5,340 bases of DNA, from NCBI GenBank assembly GCA_021160845.1, contig JAGHBT010000070.1, positions 1-5,340 on the forward strand, given 5' to 3'. Both the position numbers and the translations under genes were made by a program. The stretch comes from a bacterium. GTDB taxonomy: Bacteria; Krumholzibacteriota; Krumholzibacteriia; Krumholzibacteriales; WJIX01. Below, in pieces: positions 3,995 to 5,340 of the stretch. A model generated the notes under the pieces. That model was not told the DNA's origin, did not search any database, and worked only from the letters and a program-made list of their open reading frames with translations. Position 1 is the first letter of the stretch. Each line of letters opens with the position of its first letter.

Positions 3995-5340
3995 GTGGAG
4001 AGTAAGAAAGACAGGCTTTTGTTATTAGTGCTTACCCTGACAGTAATTCCGATTGTCGCTGCTTCATTTGAAACCAGTAAGTCGCAGGATGGCTGCATCC
4101 TTTGTGATCTCGCGGAAAAAGTAAGTATTGAAGAACTCGAAACCAGAATAAGGGAACTGAGCGGCGATAAAGAAATTGATATTGGAGATGGCCCGGTTAG
4201 AATTAAGACCAGATATACCTATTCGGATCAGAAACTTCTGGCCTTGGAGTATTTAAGGCGGGAAGTGGCGGATTATGGATATGAAACTGAAGTACAGTCC
4301 TTTCTGTTGAAGACATTCAGGAAGGATATTTTCGGGCTGGCTGTTTCCGTAGGGAGAGATACTCTATGGGTGGGAACAGTTGACGGCCGTGTCTATAGGT
4401 CGGTTTATGAGCGGGATTGGACGCGGTTTAGCAAATGCGCATTTATTGATAGTATTGAGATTTATTCCCTGAAAGCCGGGCCTGACGGCAGATTGTGGGC
4501 GGGATGCGGTTTTCAGCGAGAACCTCAAGGGGGTTTGTATTTTTCTGACGATGGGGGTGTGAATTGGAAAAAGAAAATAGATGGACTTGATATTTATTCT
4601 GTTCGTTCAATTTCTTTCGCGAGCGACCAATCGGGAATAGCTGTCGGGCAAACGGGGACATTGCTCTTGACCTCCAATGGAGGGGAGGACTGGATTATTA
4701 AAGATCCATCTATTTTTGTATGGAGAGATCTTAATGACTCGGCTCTGGGTGGAAGTGTTTACTGGGTGGCAGCGGAAAGAGGCGGATTATACTGGAGCGA
4801 TGATTATGGAACAAGCTGGAGTGATACGATATTCACTAATCCTTCTCTTAATAGTGTGGCCTTTTCAGATTCGCTTCATGGGATTATAGCAGCGGATGGA
4901 TCTGTCTTTTATACCTTTAACGCGGGGAGAGATTGGAGCGAAGTTGTACTTGGAGTAAATCTTACTGGCGTGGATACGGGGAGTTCTTCAATTGCCGCCG
5001 TTTGCAGTGATGAGGGGGATATATATGTAACTAATGATGGGGGGATAAGCTGGACAAAGCTGTCTACAGAGTGTGCGGGTACAGGGGAGAAGGAAGACCT
5101 GGTTTTTTTGGGGGAGAATCACTTTTTGACTATCGGTGAAGATACTGTAAGAAATATTGTAATTGAGGATGATAATTCCTATAGCCGCGGGACAGAAGCC
5201 CTTGCGGATTCTATAATTGGTAAAAACCTTATCTTCAGGAAAGAAGGAATGTTTTTGCCTGAACAGAGAGTTGTGCTCTGTGCTCATTATGATTCATACA
5301 ATTGGAAGGACCCCTATAATATTGCTCCCGGCGCGGATGA
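3995..5340 (+). CDS. Secreted M28-family zinc peptidase with Asp-box beta-propeller insert (3' end outside window)
   Basis: A frame open for 448 codons from GTG 3995 to the window edge. The GTG is chosen because AAGGA lies 6 nt upstream and an in-frame TGA (3980-3982) excludes earlier starts. Residues 1-23 are a signal peptide (ESKKDR, then a Leu/Val-rich core ending PIVAA), so the product is exported. Residues 45-103 resemble the N-terminal segment of M28 aminopeptidases (LETRIRELSG, then YTYSDQKLLALEYLRREV). Residues 108-356 form a BNR/Ycf48-like propeller with Asp-box repeats: YFSDDGGVNW (182-191), LTSNGGEDW (225-233), YWSDDYGTSW (266-275), YTFNAGRDW (306-314), YVTNDGGISW (344-353) and a degenerate one near 134-142. 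The M28 catalytic domain then begins: KNLIFRKEG (410-418), RVVLCAHYDSY (425-435) with the zinc-site H431 and D433, and APGAD (444-448), where the bridging Asp region starts as the window ends. Substrate is unknown; proteolysis of extracellular peptides is inferred from the family. Confidence 0.87.
   Translation, partial: MESKKDRLLLLVLTLTVIPIVAASFETSKSQDGCILCDLAEKVSIEELETRIRELSGDKEIDIGDGPVRIKTRYTYSDQKLLALEYLRREVADYGYETEVQSFLLKTFRKDIFGLAVSVGRDTLWVGTVDGRVYRSVYERDWTRFSKCAFIDSIEIYSLKAGPDGRLWAGCGFQREPQGGLYFSDDGGVNWKKKIDGLDIYSVRSISFASDQSGIAVGQTGTLLLTSNGGEDWIIKDPSIFVWRDLNDSALGGSVYWVAAERGGLYWSDDYGTSWSDTIFTNPSLNSVAFSDSLHGIIAADGSVFYTFNAGRDWSEVVLGVNLTGVDTGSSSIAAVCSDEGDIYVTNDGGISWTKLSTECAGTGEKEDLVFLGENHFLTIGEDTVRNIVIEDDNSYSRGTEALADSIIGKNLIFRKEGMFLPEQRVVLCAHYDSYNWKDPYNIAPGAD

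Noticed and set aside
4443..5287. Minus-strand frames at 4443-4661 and 4988-5287 and a plus-strand frame at 4677-4889
   Set aside because: All lie within the M28/propeller gene, whose regular Asp-box repeats and HxD motif fix the true frame.

Overview
The window is bacterial: genes are compact, SD-preceded and often 4-nt overlapping, GTG and TTG starts are used, and two near-consensus sigma70-type promoters are visible. Moderate GC, a TldD/TldE pair and a large secreted M28 peptidase with a BNR-type propeller would suit an uncultured lineage of the FCB or WOR-3-like kind. That placement is a low-confidence inference; nothing here is a taxonomic marker.

Layout. (1) Positions 1-1666, minus strand: a tldD-tldE operon for a heterodimeric zinc protease, with tldE running off the left edge. 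(2) Positions 1722-1876, plus strand: a strong promoter, RBS, GTG start and signal peptide of a gene that stops after 30 codons. It is a diverged copy of the start of the large gene on the right and looks like the stump of a tandem paralog. (3) Positions 1891-3701, minus strand: a decayed defence/mobile island. In transcription order it holds a frameshifted C-terminal fragment of an Eco57I-type N6-adenine DNA methylase, an intact Bro-N (phage antirepressor-like) gene, a GIY-YIG/helicase restriction protein reduced to 107 codons by an internal deletion, the last 40 codons of a BrnT toxin, and an intact BrnA antitoxin. The pieces overlap one another, three times by exactly ATGA. (4) Positions 3702-3933: AT-rich non-coding DNA with a small inverted repeat and a short unexplained reading frame. 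(5) Positions 3934-5340, plus strand: a near-consensus promoter and a GTG-started secreted M28 metallopeptidase in which an Asp-box beta-propeller lies between the N-terminal segment and the catalytic domain. The gene is cut by the right edge just inside the zinc site.

Interpretation. A tandem pair of secreted peptidase genes seems to have been split by a restriction-modification/toxin-antitoxin island, with loss of nearly all of the first gene. The island then shrank by deletions, leaving only Bro-N and BrnA apparently complete. The order methylase, Bro-N, GIY-YIG/helicase suggests one ancestral operon. Family calls come from reading the translated sequence, not from database searches.
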